The notes under the pieces: model-generated
What the model was told of the DNA's origin: nothing
What the model saw: the letters and a program-made list of their open reading frames with translations, nothing else
Databases searched by the model: none
In this document: positions 55,852 through 64,000 of the stretch, one piece after another
How positions within the stretch are numbered: the stretch's first letter is position 1
Layout: every line of letters starts with the position of its first letter
Program-made: the position numbers and the translations under genes
NCBI GenBank assembly: GCA_024707365.1
Contig: JANPZV010000002.1
Span: forward strand, 144,558 to 208,557
Length of the DNA stretch: 64,000 nucleotides
Direction: 5' to 3'
Source of the DNA: Terricaulis sp.
GTDB lineage: Bacteria > Pseudomonadota > Alphaproteobacteria > Caulobacterales > Aquidulcibacteraceae

Positions 55852-56722
55852 GGCCGCACCGCCGCAAGCCAGCTGCGGATACGGCCCTCGATGTCGTCGC
55901 GGGCCGCTTGCGGCAAGCCATCGGGGATCGCTTCCACCAGGAACGCTTCAATGAGGAGCGCGCGCGCCTCAGCCTCCGGCACGCCGCGCGCGCGCGCATG
56001 TAAAACAGCGCACTTTCGTCAAGACCGCCAGCGGTGTTGCCATGCGCGCATTGCACGTCGTCGGCGTGAATCATGAGTTCGGGCTTAGCGAAAATCTCCG
56101 CGCCATCCTCCAGCAGCATGCCGTGATGATATTGGCGCGCGTCGGTTTTCTGCGCGTGCTGGGCCACCACGATCTTGCCCTGAAACACCCCGCGCCCGCC
56201 CTTGCGCGCCACGCCCTTGATCAGCTGGCGCGTTTGCCCGTTCGGCGCGGCGTGATGGATGATCGAGGTGAGATCGGCGTGCCGCCCAGCGGCGCACATA
56301 TAAACACCGTTCAACTCAACGGCCGCGCCTTCGGCCGCATCTACATGGGTTTCGATGCGCGCCAGCTTGGCGCCTTCGGCCAGCACGAATTGCCGCAGCG
56401 TGGCGCGCCGCGCAAGATCGATGCGCGCGAGCGACAAAGGCAGCGCGCCGCCGGTTTGCAGCACAATGCGCACCAGCGTTCCGCCCTCATCCACGCGCCA
56501 ATCGGCGACATGGGCGCTAAGGCTCGGCGCCGCGCCATCCAAACGCTCGATGACAACACGCGTCTCGCCCGCCGCCACGCGCTCAACGTGCGTTTCCGGC
56601 GCGAGCCGCTCGATGATGTCGCGCCCGGCGCGCAAGGGCGGCGCATCCGCCAGCGCCGCGCGCAAATCGGAATAGCGCCACGCCTCGTCGCGACGGCTCG
56701 GGAGTTCAGCCAAGGCGCTCAC
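55848..56722 (-). CDS. sufD: Fe-S scaffold protein SufD, one apparent frameshift
   Basis: About 291 residues. The sequence starts MSALAELPSRRDEAWRYSDLRAALAD (typical RRDEAWRYTDL) and the beta-helix core contains LNGVYMCAAGRHADLTSIIHHAAPNGQTRQLIKGVARKGGRGVFQGKIVVAQHAQKTDARQYHHGMLLEDGAEIFAKPELMIHADDVQCAHG. The frame breaks near 55990 in a CGCG run; corrected, it gives RARGVPEAEARALL and ends IRSWLAAVRP at 55848. SufD is part of the SufBC2D scaffold. The gene overlaps sufC (ATG at 56720-56722) and sufS. Confidence 0.93.
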
Positions 56723-57468
56723 GCCGCCGCCTTGAGATATTTGTCATAGCCTTCGCGCTCCAGCTCAAGCGCAAGCTCGGGCCCGCCGCTTGTGACGATG
56801 CGCCCCTTGGCGAGCACATGCACGCGGTCGGGCTTGATGTAATCGAGCAGCCGCTGATAGTGCGTGATCACCAAAAGCGCGCGATCGGGCGCGCGCAGCG
56901 CGTTCACATTATCGGCCACGATCTTGAGCGCATCGATGTCGAGCCCGGAATCGGTCTCGTCCAAAATCGCAAAGCGCGGCTCAAGCATCGCCATCTGCAG
57001 CGCTTCAAAGCGTTTTTTCTCGCCGCCGGAAAAGCCCACGTTCAGCGGGCGTTTCAGCATCTCCGGATCAATCTTAAGCGCGGCGGCCTTCTCGCGCATC
57101 AGCTTCAAAAGCTCCGGCGCAGGCATCGGTTCAAGCCCGCGCGCGGCGCGCTGGGCGTTGAGCGCAGCCTTCAGAAACGCGATCACCGAAAGGCCCGGAA
57201 TTTCCACCGGATATTGGAAGGAAAGAAACAGCCCCAGCGCCGCGCGCGCCTCAGGCTCAAGCGCGAGCAAATCAACGCCGCCAAGCGTGGCCGAACCGGC
57301 TGTCACCTCATACCCATCGCGCCCGGCGAGCGCGTAAGAGAGCGTGGATTTGCCCGAGCCGTTCGGCCCCATGATCGCATGCGTTTCGCCTGCCGGCACG
57401 GCAAGCGAAAGCCCTTTGATAATCTCCGCCTCGCCCACCGAGACATGCAGATCCTTCACTTCAAACAC
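56719..57468 (-). CDS. sufC: Fe-S assembly ATPase SufC
   Basis: 249 residues from a GTG at 57468 (VFEVKDLHVSVGEAEIIKGLSLAVPAGETHAIMGPNGSGKSTL). ABC ATPase motifs: Walker A GPNGSGKST, Q loop LFLSFQYPVEIPG, signature FSGGEKKR and Walker B FAILDETDSGLDID. The signature FSGGEKKR and DETDSGLD are SufC-specific. It drives conformational change of SufBD during cluster assembly. Its start overlaps the stop of the small membrane protein by 8 bp, and its stop overlaps sufD. Confidence 0.96.
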   Translation of the reverse strand: MFEVKDLHVSVGEAEIIKGLSLAVPAGETHAIMGPNGSGKSTLSYALAGRDGYEVTAGSATLGGVDLLALEPEARAALGLFLSFQYPVEIPGLSVIAFLKAALNAQRAARGLEPMPAPELLKLMREKAAALKIDPEMLKRPLNVGFSGGEKKRFEALQMAMLEPRFAILDETDSGLDIDALKIVADNVNALRAPDRALLVITHYQRLLDYIKPDRVHVLAKGRIVTSGGPELALELEREGYDKYLKAAA

Positions 57469-57781
57469 GCGGCTTGCCTTCCCTGTAATCGGCGACGGTG
57501 TGGATCGTGTCGCTATTGGCGCGCACGACCAGTTGAAACCACGCCGTGCCGGCGATGGCCGCGATGATGAACACCATGAGCCCTTGCACGAAATTCTGCT
57601 CAATCACCGCGTCCCAGATGAAGAACGCGCCCCCGCCCAGCAGCGCGGCGAGAAACACGCACGCCGCCGCCCAGCCCTTCCAATGCACCGGCGCATAGGA
57701 TTGGCGCTGGCTGCCAAGCGGATAGCGGCGTGCGAACCAAAATTCAGTCTTTGGCTTCACGGGCACAGCGCCGAGCTCCAT
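57461..57781 (-). CDS. Small membrane protein in the suf operon, function unknown
   Basis: 106 residues from the ATG at 57781 ([37 protein letters not shown]). Two hydrophobic segments follow (AAACVFLAALLGGGAFFIWDAVI and FVQGLMVFIIAAIAGTAWFQLVV), then a soluble tail NSDTIHTVADYREGKPRV. The phrase FWFARRYPLGS...Y.P....GW occurs in small conserved alphaproteobacterial membrane proteins, with no known role. An uncorrected frame fuses it to the upstream lipoprotein; I treat them as two genes because each has its own natural end or start. Confidence 0.75.
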   Translation of the reverse strand: MELGAVPVKPKTEFWFARRYPLGSQRQSYAPVHWKGWAAACVFLAALLGGGAFFIWDAVIEQNFVQGLMVFIIAAIAGTAWFQLVVRANSDTIHTVADYREGKPRV

Positions 57782-58263
57782 TGATTGGCCACATCCCCGC
57801 GCCGGCACATCCAGCGCCGATAAGCGTTGGTGGGGAAACCAGCCCTCCGGCTCGCGGCGAAATTCGATGCGGATGTGGCCTGCGGCGACCGAGTCATCTG
57901 GAATATTCTCACGCACCACGTCGGCCCAGATCGTCTCGCCATCTTCGCGCACGCTGACGCTGATGGCCGCATCCTCCTCGAACGCCTCGGGCGGAATGAG
58001 CGGCTCAAGCGCTTGCAGCACGCTTGGGGCGGGAAACACGCCCACCTCGCTCGGCTCAATCGCCGCGAACGCGGCATTGGGCGCGGCCAGAAGCGCTGGG
58101 TTCACCGGCTCTAGATCATCGAAATTCGGTTCAAGCCCTTCATCGGTTTCAACACCCGCGCTGGCACCCGGATCGGTGATCGTATCTCCGCCCGGCTGAT
58201 CCGCCGGCTGGCCGCACGCGGCAAGCGCCGCCGCCAGCACCGCGATAAGAAGCCCCTTCTCAT
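57757..58263 (-). CDS. Putative lipoprotein in the suf operon, apparent frameshifts
   Basis: The hydrophobic N-terminus [22 protein letters not shown] ends in a lipobox. An acidic spacer ([20 protein letters not shown]) follows, then a domain with [61 protein letters not shown]. After a frame break near 57835 it would end [20 protein letters not shown]...CP at 57757. The likely start is the ATG overlapping the sufB stop (ATGA at 58260-58263), with one missing base shortly after it. Two cysteines at the end could pair in the periplasm. The family is not recognised; why a lipoprotein gene sits between sufB and sufC is unknown. Confidence 0.65.
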
Positions 58264-59744
58264 CCCACGCTCCCCTCAAGGCTCACTTCGAGCAATTTCT
58301 GCGCTTCGACGGCGAATTCCATCGGCAGCTTCTGCAGCACCTCGCGCACAAAGCCGTTCACCAGCAGCGCCACCGCTTCCTCCTCCGGGATGCCGCGCGC
58401 GCGCAGGTAAAACAGCTGATCGTCCGAGAGCTTGGTGGTTGTGGCCTCATGCTCAAATTGCGCGGAGGCCGTGCGAGTTTCGACATAAGGCACGGTGTGC
58501 GCGGCGCACTGGTCGCCGATCAGCAGGGAATCGCATTGCGTGAAATTGCGCGCGCCCTTGGCCTTGGCGTGCGCTGAAACGAGCCCGCGATAGGCGTTGG
58601 ACGAACGCCCCGCCGAAATCCCCTTGGAAATGATACGCGAGCGCGTGTTGGCGCCCAGATGGATCATCTTGGTGCCCGTATCGGCCTGCTGGCGGCCATT
58701 GGTGACGGCGATGGAGTAAAACTCACCCACGCTTTCATCCCCGCGCAGGATGCAGGAGGGATATTTCCAAGTGATGGCCGAGCCTGTTTCAACTTGCGTC
58801 CACGAAATCTTGGCGCGCGCTTCGCGGCAATCACCGCGCTTGGTGACGAAATTATAGATACCGCCCTTGCCCTCGCTATCGCCGGGCCACCAATTCTGGA
58901 CGGTGGAATATTTGATCTCCGCATCTTCCAGCGCGACGAGTTCAACCACCGCCGCGTGCAGCTGATTTTCATCGCGCATCGGAGCGGTGCAGCCTTCGAG
59001 ATAAGAAACGTACGCGCCCTTATCGGCGATGATCAACGTGCGCTCGAACTGGCCGGTGCCTTCGGCGTTCATGCGGAAATAGGTGGAAAGCTCCATCGGG
59101 CAGCGCACGCCGGGCGGCACGTAAACGAACGAGCCGTCGGAGAACACCGCGCTGTTGAGCGTGGCGAAGAAATTGTCTGACGTGGGCACCACAGAGCCAA
59201 GATATTTGCGCACAAGCTCAGGATGCTCACGCACCGCTTCGCTCATCGAGCAGAAGATCACGCCCGCTTTCGCCAGCTCTTCCTTGAACGTGGTGACGAC
59301 AGACACGCTATCGAACACCGCATCCACCGCCACCTTCGGCCCGCCTTCCACGCCCAGCAGCACCTCGGCTTCCTTCAGCGGAATGCCGAGTTTTTTGTAG
59401 GTCTCCAGAATTTCAGGATCGACGTCATCGAGGCTTTTGTATTTTGAGGCTTTGGGCGCCGCGTAATAGCGCGCCGCCTGGTAGTCGATCGGCGGGTAGT
59501 TTAGCAGCGCCCATGTCGGCTCTTGCATGGTTTGCCAGCGCTTGAAGGCTTCAAGCCGCCAAGCCAGCATCCATTCAGGCTCTTCCTTCGCGGCCGAGAT
59601 AAAGCGCACGATCTCTTCGTTGAGACCAGGCGGGGCGATATCCTGCTCGATCTCGGTGATGAAGCCGTGCTTGTATTTCTCGCCTTCCAGCGCACGCGCG
59701 GCGGCGACGGTTTCCTTATCGATGCTTTCCTTCACAGCGCCCAT
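58260..59744 (-). CDS. sufB: Fe-S scaffold protein SufB
   Basis: 494 residues from the ATG at 59744 ([44 protein letters not shown]). SufB features: [32 protein letters not shown] strand ([49 protein letters not shown]), [44 protein letters not shown] and [10 protein letters not shown]. It is the main scaffold on which clusters are built. The start overlaps the stop of the upstream desulfurase gene (both at 59744), and the frame is intact. Confidence 0.97.
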   Translation of the reverse strand: MGAVKESIDKETVAAARALEGEKYKHGFITEIEQDIAPPGLNEEIVRFISAAKEEPEWMLAWRLEAFKRWQTMQEPTWALLNYPPIDYQAARYYAAPKASKYKSLDDVDPEILETYKKLGIPLKEAEVLLGVEGGPKVAVDAVFDSVSVVTTFKEELAKAGVIFCSMSEAVREHPELVRKYLGSVVPTSDNFFATLNSAVFSDGSFVYVPPGVRCPMELSTYFRMNAEGTGQFERTLIIADKGAYVSYLEGCTAPMRDENQLHAAVVELVALEDAEIKYSTVQNWWPGDSEGKGGIYNFVTKRGDCREARAKISWTQVETGSAITWKYPSCILRGDESVGEFYSIAVTNGRQQADTGTKMIHLGANTRSRIISKGISAGRSSNAYRGLVSAHAKAKGARNFTQCDSLLIGDQCAAHTVPYVETRTASAQFEHEATTTKLSDDQLFYLRARGIPEEEAVALLVNGFVREVLQKLPMEFAVEAQKLLEVSLEGSVG

Positions 59745-60874
59745 CACGCGGCTCCCGCCAAAGTGCGGCGCGCCGCGATTTTGTTCAGCGCAGCCAAAGC
59801 CGCATCGACATCGGCCTCGCCCGAGGCCCAGCCAAAGCTCACGCGCAGCGCCGCCTTCGCCAGATCGGGCGCTACGCCCATGGCGCTGAGCACGCGGCTT
59901 ACGCGCACCTTGCCCGATGAGCACGCAGCGCCGGAGGAGACAGCCACGCCTTCAAGATCCATGGCGATCACCGCCGTTTCAGCGGCAAGCCCCGGCAGCG
60001 CGAAATTGGAGGTGTTCGGCAAGCGCGGCGCACTTGCGCCAAAGATCACCGCATCGGCGGGCAAACCCGCCTCGAAGCGATCGCGCAACACAGCAAGGCG
60101 CGCGGCTTCATCCGCCAAAACGCGCACGCCCATTTCAGCGGCGACGCCGAAGCCCGCCAGCGCCGGGCCGTTTTCCGTACCGGGGCGGCGCCCGCGTTCT
60201 TGCCCGCCGCCAAACCGCGTCGTCACAAACGGCGCGCCCGGCGCCAGCACCAGCGCGCCCGCGCCGGGCGGGCCGCCGATCTTGTGGCTGGAAACGACGA
60301 GATATGTCGCATCGAGATCGGCGATTGAGACTGGGATACGGGTAAATGCTTGCGCGGCATCGACCAAGAGCAGCGCGCTGTACTGGCGCGCGAGCGCGGC
60401 CGCTTTCGCCACAGGCTGGATCAATCCGGTTTCGTTGTTCGCAAGTTGCAGCGCGATCAGCGCCGGCTTGGGCGCCGCCGCAAGCAAGCGCTCAAGCGCC
60501 TCAAGATCAATCAATCCGTGGCCATCGACGGGAGCAGTCAGCGCTGCGCCAAAAGCACGCGCGGCTTGCTCAAGCACGGCATCATGCTCCACCGCTGAAA
60601 CAATCAGCGAAGCGGCGCCCGAAGCGCCCAGCGCCAAATGCAGCGCCTCGGTGGCGCCGGAGGTGAACACGATATTTTCGACGCGCGCTTCCAACGCGGC
60701 GGCGAGCTTTTCGCGCGCCTCTTCAATGTTGGCGCGCGCCCGCCGGCCCGCGCCATGCACGGACGAGGCGTTGCCGCCCGCCGCCAGCGCGCGCGACAGC
60801 GCAACGGCCGCCTCGGCGCGCACAGGGGCGCCGGCGTTGTAATCGCAATAGATCAGCGGCTTGCTCATATTCAT
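59744..60874 (-). CDS. Cysteine desulfurase, IscS/NifS group I
   Basis: 376 residues from an ATG overlapping the iscR stop (ATGA at 60871-60874). Group I features: [56 protein letters not shown], the PLP lysine in [41 protein letters not shown] and the active-site cysteine in [22 protein letters not shown]. It is a second desulfurase beside SufS in the same operon, which is common in alphaproteobacterial suf operons. It may feed sulfur to SufBCD or to other acceptors such as tRNA thiolation. Confidence 0.94.
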   Translation of the reverse strand: MNMSKPLIYCDYNAGAPVRAEAAVALSRALAAGGNASSVHGAGRRARANIEEAREKLAAALEARVENIVFTSGATEALHLALGASGAASLIVSAVEHDAVLEQAARAFGAALTAPVDGHGLIDLEALERLLAAAPKPALIALQLANNETGLIQPVAKAAALARQYSALLLVDAAQAFTRIPVSIADLDATYLVVSSHKIGGPPGAGALVLAPGAPFVTTRFGGGQERGRRPGTENGPALAGFGVAAEMGVRVLADEAARLAVLRDRFEAGLPADAVIFGASAPRLPNTSNFALPGLAAETAVIAMDLEGVAVSSGAACSSGKVRVSRVLSAMGVAPDLAKAALRVSFGWASGEADVDAALAALNKIAARRTLAGAA

Positions 60875-61317
60875 TCTGCGGCCACGCGGGCGGCGCCGCC
60901 GTCGAACCGATTGTTCAAAACATCGTCGAGCGACACCGAGCCCAAAAACACATGGATGCGATCGCCCATCTCCTGCCAGAGCCCGTGCGCGATGCAGCGG
61001 CCATTGCGGCCAAGGCAAGATTTGCTCGAGGCGGAATCGCAGCGCGTGGCTTTGATCGGCTCGTTCACGGCGGCGATGATTTCCGCCACCGTCAGAGCAT
61101 CAGCCCCGCGCGCCAGCCGATAGCCGCCGCCCGGCCCGCGCACGCCCGCCACCAGCCCCGCGCGCCGCATGCGCGCGAACAGCTGCTCAAGATAGGAGAG
61201 CGAAATCTCCTGCCGGCGCGCCACCTCCTGCAGCGGCACGGCCCGCTCCACCCCGCCATGCAGGGCCAAATCGGCCATCGCCATCACCGCGTAGCGGCCT
61301 TTCGAGGTCAAACGCAT
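60871..61317 (-). CDS. iscR: Rrf2-family Fe-S regulator IscR
   Basis: 148 residues. The winged HTH spans MRLTSKGRYAVMAMADLALHGG...LQEVARRQEISLSYLEQLFARMRRAGLVAGVRGPGGGYRLAR. The cluster ligands are C93, C101 and C108 with H111 (RCDSASSKSCLGRNGRCIAHGLW). The spacing C-x7-C-x6-C-x2-H is wider than the C-x5-C-x5-C-x2-H of Escherichia coli IscR. It would repress the operon when Fe-S clusters are plentiful. TTGACC on the minus strand at 61432-61437 is a possible promoter element upstream. Confidence 0.94.
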   Translation of the reverse strand: MRLTSKGRYAVMAMADLALHGGVERAVPLQEVARRQEISLSYLEQLFARMRRAGLVAGVRGPGGGYRLARGADALTVAEIIAAVNEPIKATRCDSASSKSCLGRNGRCIAHGLWQEMGDRIHVFLGSVSLDDVLNNRFDGGAARVAAE

Positions 61318-61482
61318 GCGCTTTCCTTCCCGCGGCCTCGCACGACCTTAAATTTGTGCTAGAAGCCGCCCCCTTCGGGGCTGGGCACACGGGCCCTATC
61401 CTCAGGGACAGCTAGGATACCTGAGCGTTTTGGTCAAGAATTTGCCCCCGGTTTTTCAGGGCCGGGCGGCTGGGGTCGATGA

Positions 61483-62167
61483 ATGCCAGAAGTGATTTTT
61501 CCAGGCGCCGCAGGGCGGGTTGAAGGCCGGTATCAGGAGCCCTCACGCGAGGGCGCGCCGATTGCGCTGATCCTGCACGGGCATCCGCGCGCGCAAGGCT
61601 CGATGCGATCGCGTCACCGTGCAGCTCTATAAGCTGTTCACCGATTTTGGCTTTGGCGTGCTGCGCTTCAATTTCCGCGGCATCGGCCGCAGCCAAGGCG
61701 TGTTCGACAACGGCATGGGCGAATTGTCGGACGCCGCCTCCGCGCTCGATTATCTGCAGAGCATGAACCCCAACGCCGAGCAATGCTGGGTGGGCGGCTA
61801 TTCGTTTGGCGCGTGGATCGGGCTGCAATTGCTGATGCGCCGGCCTGAGATTGACGGCTTCATCGCCGTCTCCCCGCCGGCGAACCATTATGATCTCTCG
61901 TTCCTCGCGCCCTGCCCGGCTTCGGGCGTCATCATCTATGGCACGCGCGACAGCGTGACGACCGCGCCTGATATGGAGCGCGTGATCAGCCGCATCCGCA
62001 CGCAAAAGAACATCAAGGTGGATGGCCAGCCGGTGGAAGGCGCAGACCATTTCTATCGCGGCCGCGATCCGGGCGAGGATCACCTCGCGGACGTGGAAAA
62101 GCACGCGCGCGATTATCTGGAAAAGCGCCTGGCTGCGCCGCCCCGGCCGCCGACCAGCAAGCGCTAA
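61483..62167 (+). CDS. Alpha/beta hydrolase (COG2945-type), one apparent frameshift
   Basis: About 228 residues from MPEVIFPGAAGRVEGRYQEPSREGAPIALILHGHP. The frame breaks at about 61600-61615 and resumes VQLYKLFTDFGFGVLRFNFRGIGRSQGVFDNGMGELSDAASALDYLQ. The nucleophile elbow is GGYSFGAWIGL, followed by GFIAVSPPANHYDLSFLAPCPASGVIIYGTRDSVTTAPDM with the acid, and the His in VEGADHFYRG. This matches the small dienelactone hydrolase-like family found across proteobacteria, with no known substrate. It is divergent from iscR and followed by a strong terminator. Confidence 0.9.
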
Positions 62168-62178
62168 AGCCGCAAACA

Positions 62179-62215
62179 AAAAGGGCACCCCCAATTAGGC
62201 GCCCTTTTCATTTTT
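62179..62215. terminator. Bidirectional rho-independent terminator
   Basis: AAAAGGGC (62179-62186) pairs with GCCCTTTT (62201-62208), extended by CC/GG across one mismatch, and followed by CATTTTT. The A and T flanks make it suitable for both the hydrolase gene and the convergent DUF4167 gene. Confidence 0.9.
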
Positions 62216-62216
62216 A

Positions 62217-62876
62217 TCAATCTGAACCCAAAAACGCCGGCTTTGGGCCGGGGCCGGCGAAGCCTTCGCGGCCATCCTCCCGCTCGGCCCGTTCAGCGCG
62301 CGGTTCGCGTGGTTCGCGCGGCGGGCGGGGTTCGCGCGGCTCGCGCCGTTCGCCGCCTTCTTCGCGCGCTTGGGCGGGCTCACCTTCGCCGCGTTCGCCG
62401 TCAGGGCGGAAACGGCTACGGCGGCCGCGCCGACGACGGAACTCGCCGTCGCGCTCACCGCCCTGCTGGGGCGCGCGCTCTTGCTCGGCGTCCGCCTCGA
62501 CAGCTTCGCCTTCTTCGGCGCCGGCTTCTTCGCCGCCTTCGGCTTCGACGCCTTCGTCCTCGCCCTCCAGCTCCTCGCCGGCGCTGAAGCGATCGAATTG
62601 CTGCTGTGGCTGCACTGCTGGCTGCATCTGCCGGAGCAAGCGGAAATAATGATCCGCGTGCTGCATGAAATTTTCGCTGAGGATGCGATCGCCGGAGCTG
62701 GCCGCATCACGCGAGGCTTGCAGATAGCGTTCATAGATCAACGCTGCGGGCCCGCGCACCTTCCCCTCCGGCCCTGAGCTTTCCATGGTCCGGTTGGGGT
62801 TGCTGTTGTTGCCGTGGTGATGATGCCCGCCGCCGCCCGGCTTGCCGCCGCGGCCGCGGCCTCGCTGACGCTTCAT
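62217..62876 (-). CDS. DUF4167-domain protein with Arg/Glu-rich tail
   Basis: 219 residues from MKRQRGRGRGGKPGGGGHHHHGNNSNPNRTMESSGPEGKVRGPAALIYERYLQASRDAASSGDRILSENFMQHADHYFRLL. The RG-rich start, HHHHGN and VRGPA..IYERYLQ..RDA..SGDR...EN..QHA.HY.R are the DUF4167 signature, almost confined to alphaproteobacteria. A long acidic stretch and then Arg/Glu/Pro repeats (REPREPRPPREPREPR) follow; these look disordered and RNA-binding. It is located downstream of prmC, the conserved order in this class. The role is not established; RNA or ribosome association is inference from composition. Confidence 0.9.
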   Translation of the reverse strand: MKRQRGRGRGGKPGGGGHHHHGNNSNPNRTMESSGPEGKVRGPAALIYERYLQASRDAASSGDRILSENFMQHADHYFRLLRQMQPAVQPQQQFDRFSAGEELEGEDEGVEAEGGEEAGAEEGEAVEADAEQERAPQQGGERDGEFRRRRGRRSRFRPDGERGEGEPAQAREEGGERREPREPRPPREPREPRAERAEREDGREGFAGPGPKPAFLGSD

Positions 62877-63146
62877 TGGAAGTCCACCATTGTCGTCCGT
62901 GGTTGAGCGGCCAAGGCGCACGCGGGTGCGGGGCCTCGGCGGCTGGCGACCCGACCTTTCGGGCCCTATGATCCGGCGCACACGCGCCGCATTGGAAACT
63001 ATCCTTGCCTCTTATTGAGGGAATGCTGGCCGCGCCCTCACGCGCCGGCCTGCTGTTTGGAACGTGGGTTCAGCCCCTGAACGCCGTTACCGTTCCGATT
63101 CCTGTTACAAATCTAGTCGCTCCAGGCAAGCCGTCAAAGGGCTTTT

Positions 63147-64000
63147 TCAGTCATCGCCCAGCAATAATTCACGGCGGCGGCCAGTCACCACACGGTCTAC
63201 GCCCGCCAAATCGGCGCGCACGTCCAGCGGCTGGAGGCCAGCGGCGTCCGCCAGCGCCCACACGGCCTGGGCCTGGCCCTTGCCCACCTCCAGCGCGAAC
63301 CGCCCGCCGGGAGCGAGCAGCGCCCGAATTTGCGGCATCAGCGCACGGTAAGCGTCGAGCCCATCGGCGCCGCCATCCAGCGCCAAGCGCGGCTCGAACT
63401 TGGCCACCTCAGGCGCCAAGGTCTCGATCTCGGCGCTGGCGATATAGGGCGGGTTGGAGAGGATGAGGTCAAACGGGCCCTCAAGCCCCGCGCCCCAATC
63501 GCCGGCGCGCCATTCGATCCGGCTGTTGAGATCTAGCGCCGCGCCATTGGCGCGCGCCACCGTCAGCGCCGCTTCGCTGAGATCAACGCCAACGCCCACC
63601 GCCTGCGGCCGCTCGCTCAACACCGTGAGCAGCACAACGCCCGAGCCCACGCCGAGATCGAGCACGCGCGCAGGCTTATCGGGCGCCAGAAACTCAAGGC
63701 CCGCTTCCACCAGCAATTCGGTGTCCGGGCGCGGGGTGAGCACGTCGGGCGTCACCGCAAATTCGAGCGTCCAGAAGCCTTTGCGGCCGATGATGTGACT
63801 GATCGGCTCACGCGCGAGACGGCGCGCGACCAACGCCTCAACACCCTCAATCTGCGCCTCTGTCATCTCACGCCGCGGATCGGTGACGATATCGAGCCGA
63901 CGCACATCCGCGCCTTTCTCGATCAGCATGCGCGCATCAAGCACGGGCGAATCCACGCCCTCGGCCTCAAGCCGCTTTCTGATATCGGTCCAGAGCGAGA
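63147..64000 (-). CDS. prmC: Peptide chain release factor N5-glutamine methyltransferase (partial, 5' end outside window)
   Basis: At least 284 residues; the frame runs off the right edge without a start (LWTDIRKRLEAEGVDSPVLDARML). Motifs: PISHIIGRKGFWTLEFAVTPDVLTPRPDTELLVE (substrate and N-terminal domain junction), the SAM site RVLDLGVGSGVVLL and the catalytic NPPY in DLILSNPPYIAS. PrmC methylates the Gln of the GGQ motif in RF1 and RF2. It is normally encoded after prfA, which would lie just beyond the window. DUF4167 follows it on the same strand. Confidence 0.95.
   Translation of the reverse strand, partial: SLWTDIRKRLEAEGVDSPVLDARMLIEKGADVRRLDIVTDPRREMTEAQIEGVEALVARRLAREPISHIIGRKGFWTLEFAVTPDVLTPRPDTELLVEAGLEFLAPDKPARVLDLGVGSGVVLLTVLSERPQAVGVGVDLSEAALTVARANGAALDLNSRIEWRAGDWGAGLEGPFDLILSNPPYIASAEIETLAPEVAKFEPRLALDGGADGLDAYRALMPQIRALLAPGGRFALEVGKGQAQAVWALADAAGLQPLDVRADLAGVDRVVTGRRRELLLGDD

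Noticed and set aside
54355..56076. A 573-codon plus-strand frame across sufT, sufS and sufD
   Set aside because: It crosses several well-supported overlapping minus-strand genes and resembles no protein family.
57461..58279. A single 272-residue lipoprotein with a C-terminal two-helix membrane domain
   Set aside because: The alternative frame gives the lipoprotein a natural ending ([15 protein letters not shown]) and the membrane part has its own ATG; the join is best explained by an indel.

Overview
The window is chromosomal DNA from a GC-rich alphaproteobacterium, most likely in or near the Caulobacterales/Hyphomonadaceae. This rests on the gene order tig-clpP-clpX-lon-hupB, an NDUFS4-like respiratory complex I subunit, a DUF4167 protein beside prmC, an iscR-led suf operon, and glycan uptake through a TonB-dependent receptor. 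The taxonomic call is inference; no rRNA is present.

Layout. 1-2057: two membrane-anchored proteins of unknown function. 2178-11906: a 9.7 kb integrative element inserted in the anticodon loop of a tRNA-Arg(UCU) gene. It carries a tyrosine integrase, an AlpA-like regulator/excisionase, a primase-helicase, an XRE repressor, a C5-cytosine methyltransferase with a putative restriction enzyme, a Pycsar-type membrane effector remnant, and its own complete tRNA-Arg(UCU). 11958-20926: housekeeping proteostasis block (complex I subunit, hupB, lon, clpX, two paralogous exported proteins, clpP, tig). 21083-21167: tRNA-Leu(UAG). 21172-39637: a xyloglucan utilisation locus with GH29, GH74, GH3, GH31 (PA14 insertion) and GH35 hydrolases, a TonB-dependent receptor, a sodium/sugar symporter, an IclR regulator and the last two galactonate-pathway enzymes DgoK and DgoA. 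39676-53267: NAD(P)HX repair, glnB-glnA, a GFA-fold protein, a transglycosylase-like lipoprotein, a small beta-barrel, parE, a DEAD-box helicase, an aldehyde dehydrogenase, a GGDEF protein and an enoyl-CoA hydratase. 53268-61317: an iscR-suf operon of tightly overlapping genes. 61483-64000: an alpha/beta hydrolase, a DUF4167 protein and prmC, which runs off the end.

How the parts work together. In the glycan locus a surface receptor would import xyloglucan oligosaccharides. The GH74 enzyme would cut the backbone, GH35, GH29 and GH31 would strip galactose, fucose and xylose, GH3 would release glucose, and the symporter would take up monosaccharides. DgoK and DgoA would finish galactose breakdown by the De Ley-Doudoroff route. 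In the suf operon IscR would sense Fe-S status and control two cysteine desulfurases, the SufBCD scaffold, the SufT and SufA maturation factors and three small proteins of unknown role.

Sequence quality matters here. More than twenty apparent single-base indels break otherwise normal genes, including indispensable or normally conserved ones (parE, glnA, tig, sufD). Several lie in homopolymer runs. This looks like an unpolished long-read assembly, so broken genes in this window should not be read as true pseudogenes without checking.
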